A DNA stretch of 64,000 nucleotides from JAAELZ01 sp965237995 (GTDB taxonomy: Bacteria; Pseudomonadota; Gammaproteobacteria; Arenicellales; Poriferihabitantaceae). The position numbers were made by a program, and so were the translations under genes. A model generated the notes under the pieces. The model was not told the origin of the DNA and did no database searches. It was given only the letters and a program-made list of their open reading frames with translations. This document shows positions 63,891-64,000 of the stretch, in pieces. The stretch is from NCBI GenBank assembly GCA_965237995.1, contig CBDEGO010000002.1:124001-188000 (forward strand), read 5' to 3'. Numbering within the stretch: the first letter of the stretch is position 1; the number at the start of each line of letters is the position of its first letter.

Positions 63891-63926
63891 AGTATGTTTT
63901 TGACGATTGCTAAAGTCAAGCTCACC
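63891..63926 (-). promoter_or_regulatory. Dispersed promoter repeat, copy upstream of the COG3687 gene
   Basis: GGTGAGC (63926-63920 on the minus strand), TTGACT (63919-63914), a 17-bp spacer with AGCAATCGTCAAAAA and CATACT (63896-63891). The COG3687 start codon lies 35 bp downstream. Upstream the sequence is a truncated second copy of the same hydrolase gene family. Confidence 0.7.
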
Positions 63927-64000
63927 TGGTTGCTCTGTATTCAAAAGTACTGACTTGTGTTCAATTTCTATTCAATCGGCATGCCACAAATTTGATTTTA
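63927..64000 (-). pseudogene. Fragment of a second COG3687-type gene
   Basis: The last 74 bases align on the minus strand with 63320-63400, the part of the neighbouring hydrolase gene around WHAVEEIEHKSV: both share GAAATTGAACACAAGTCAGT. Frameshifts are present. The homology stops where the promoter repeat starts, again a gene cut off at the repeat. It continues beyond the window. Confidence 0.55.

Noticed and set aside
1..64000. CRISPR arrays, tRNA or rRNA genes, prophage
   Set aside because: I saw no regularly spaced repeats, cloverleaf-type sequences with TTCGA loops, or phage structural genes.

Overview
The window looks like a stretch of a gammaproteobacterial chromosome. The housekeeping order rpsB-tsf-pyrH-frr-uppS-cdsA-dxr with map-glnD divergent from it is typical of that class, and short leaders and many 4-bp overlaps support it. 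Base composition is moderate. The species cannot be named from the sequence. No rRNA, tRNA or CRISPR array was seen.

Layout: (1) 0-10.6 kb is a catabolic island on the minus strand, closed by a divergent regulator: a tripartite tricarboxylate transporter (tctC-tctA-tctB), a flavin reductase fused to a LysR ligand-binding domain, a DUF1028 protein, a Rieske oxygenase, a RidA protein and an HpaB-type flavin monooxygenase. On the plus strand follow a LysR regulator and an M20 deacetylase. Together they suggest uptake and oxidative, deaminating breakdown of an unidentified nitrogen-containing organic acid. (2) 10.8-12.7 kb is a small accessory patch: a truncated secreted-protein gene, a RidA gene, a LysE exporter and a frameshifted 2'-5' RNA ligase-like gene. 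(3) 12.9-22.3 kb carries dusC, a pair of dynamin-like GTPases, a retroviral-type protease, a RAYT transposase element with 24-bp inverted repeats, a DUF1353 lipoprotein, a flavodoxin, an RbgA-type GTPase and pta. (4) 22.3-37.4 kb is the conserved core: isoprenoid, phospholipid and peptidoglycan precursor genes, translation factors, S2 with an unusual C-terminal extension, map, glnD, an AmgK-like kinase, pepN and a HAD phosphatase. (5) 37.7-41.6 kb holds a hypothetical secreted protein, an Fe/2OG oxygenase-like gene and a hybrid histidine kinase with a heme-type CxxCH sensor. (6) 42.1-49.0 kb is a nitrogen module: a GlnT/GmaS-type synthetase, the three N-methylglutamate-synthase-like subunits, a small membrane protein, an Amt transporter and a divergent XRE-cupin regulator.

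(7) 49-64 kb is an accessory region with about 18 small, functionally unrelated genes, almost all on the minus strand: GNAT, GFA, YCII, DUF1330, VOC, LysE, GST, beta-lactamase-like, cupin, class V aminotransferase, PhzF, amidinohydrolase. They are separated by short spacers and by gene debris (YbaK, VOC, COG3687).

The most unusual observation is a dispersed ~35-bp repeat in regions 2 and 7, in the same orientation as the gene that follows. It usually begins with GTTGAGC, then reads as a sigma70-type promoter (TTGACT, 16-17 bp, CATACT/CATAAT) and lies just upstream of a small accessory gene, often immediately after truncated gene remains. GTTGAGC fits the integron core-site pattern GTTRRRY, so the region may be a cassette array in which cassettes carry a shared promoter. 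No integrase lies in the window and no fully canonical attC was found, so that reading is an inference.
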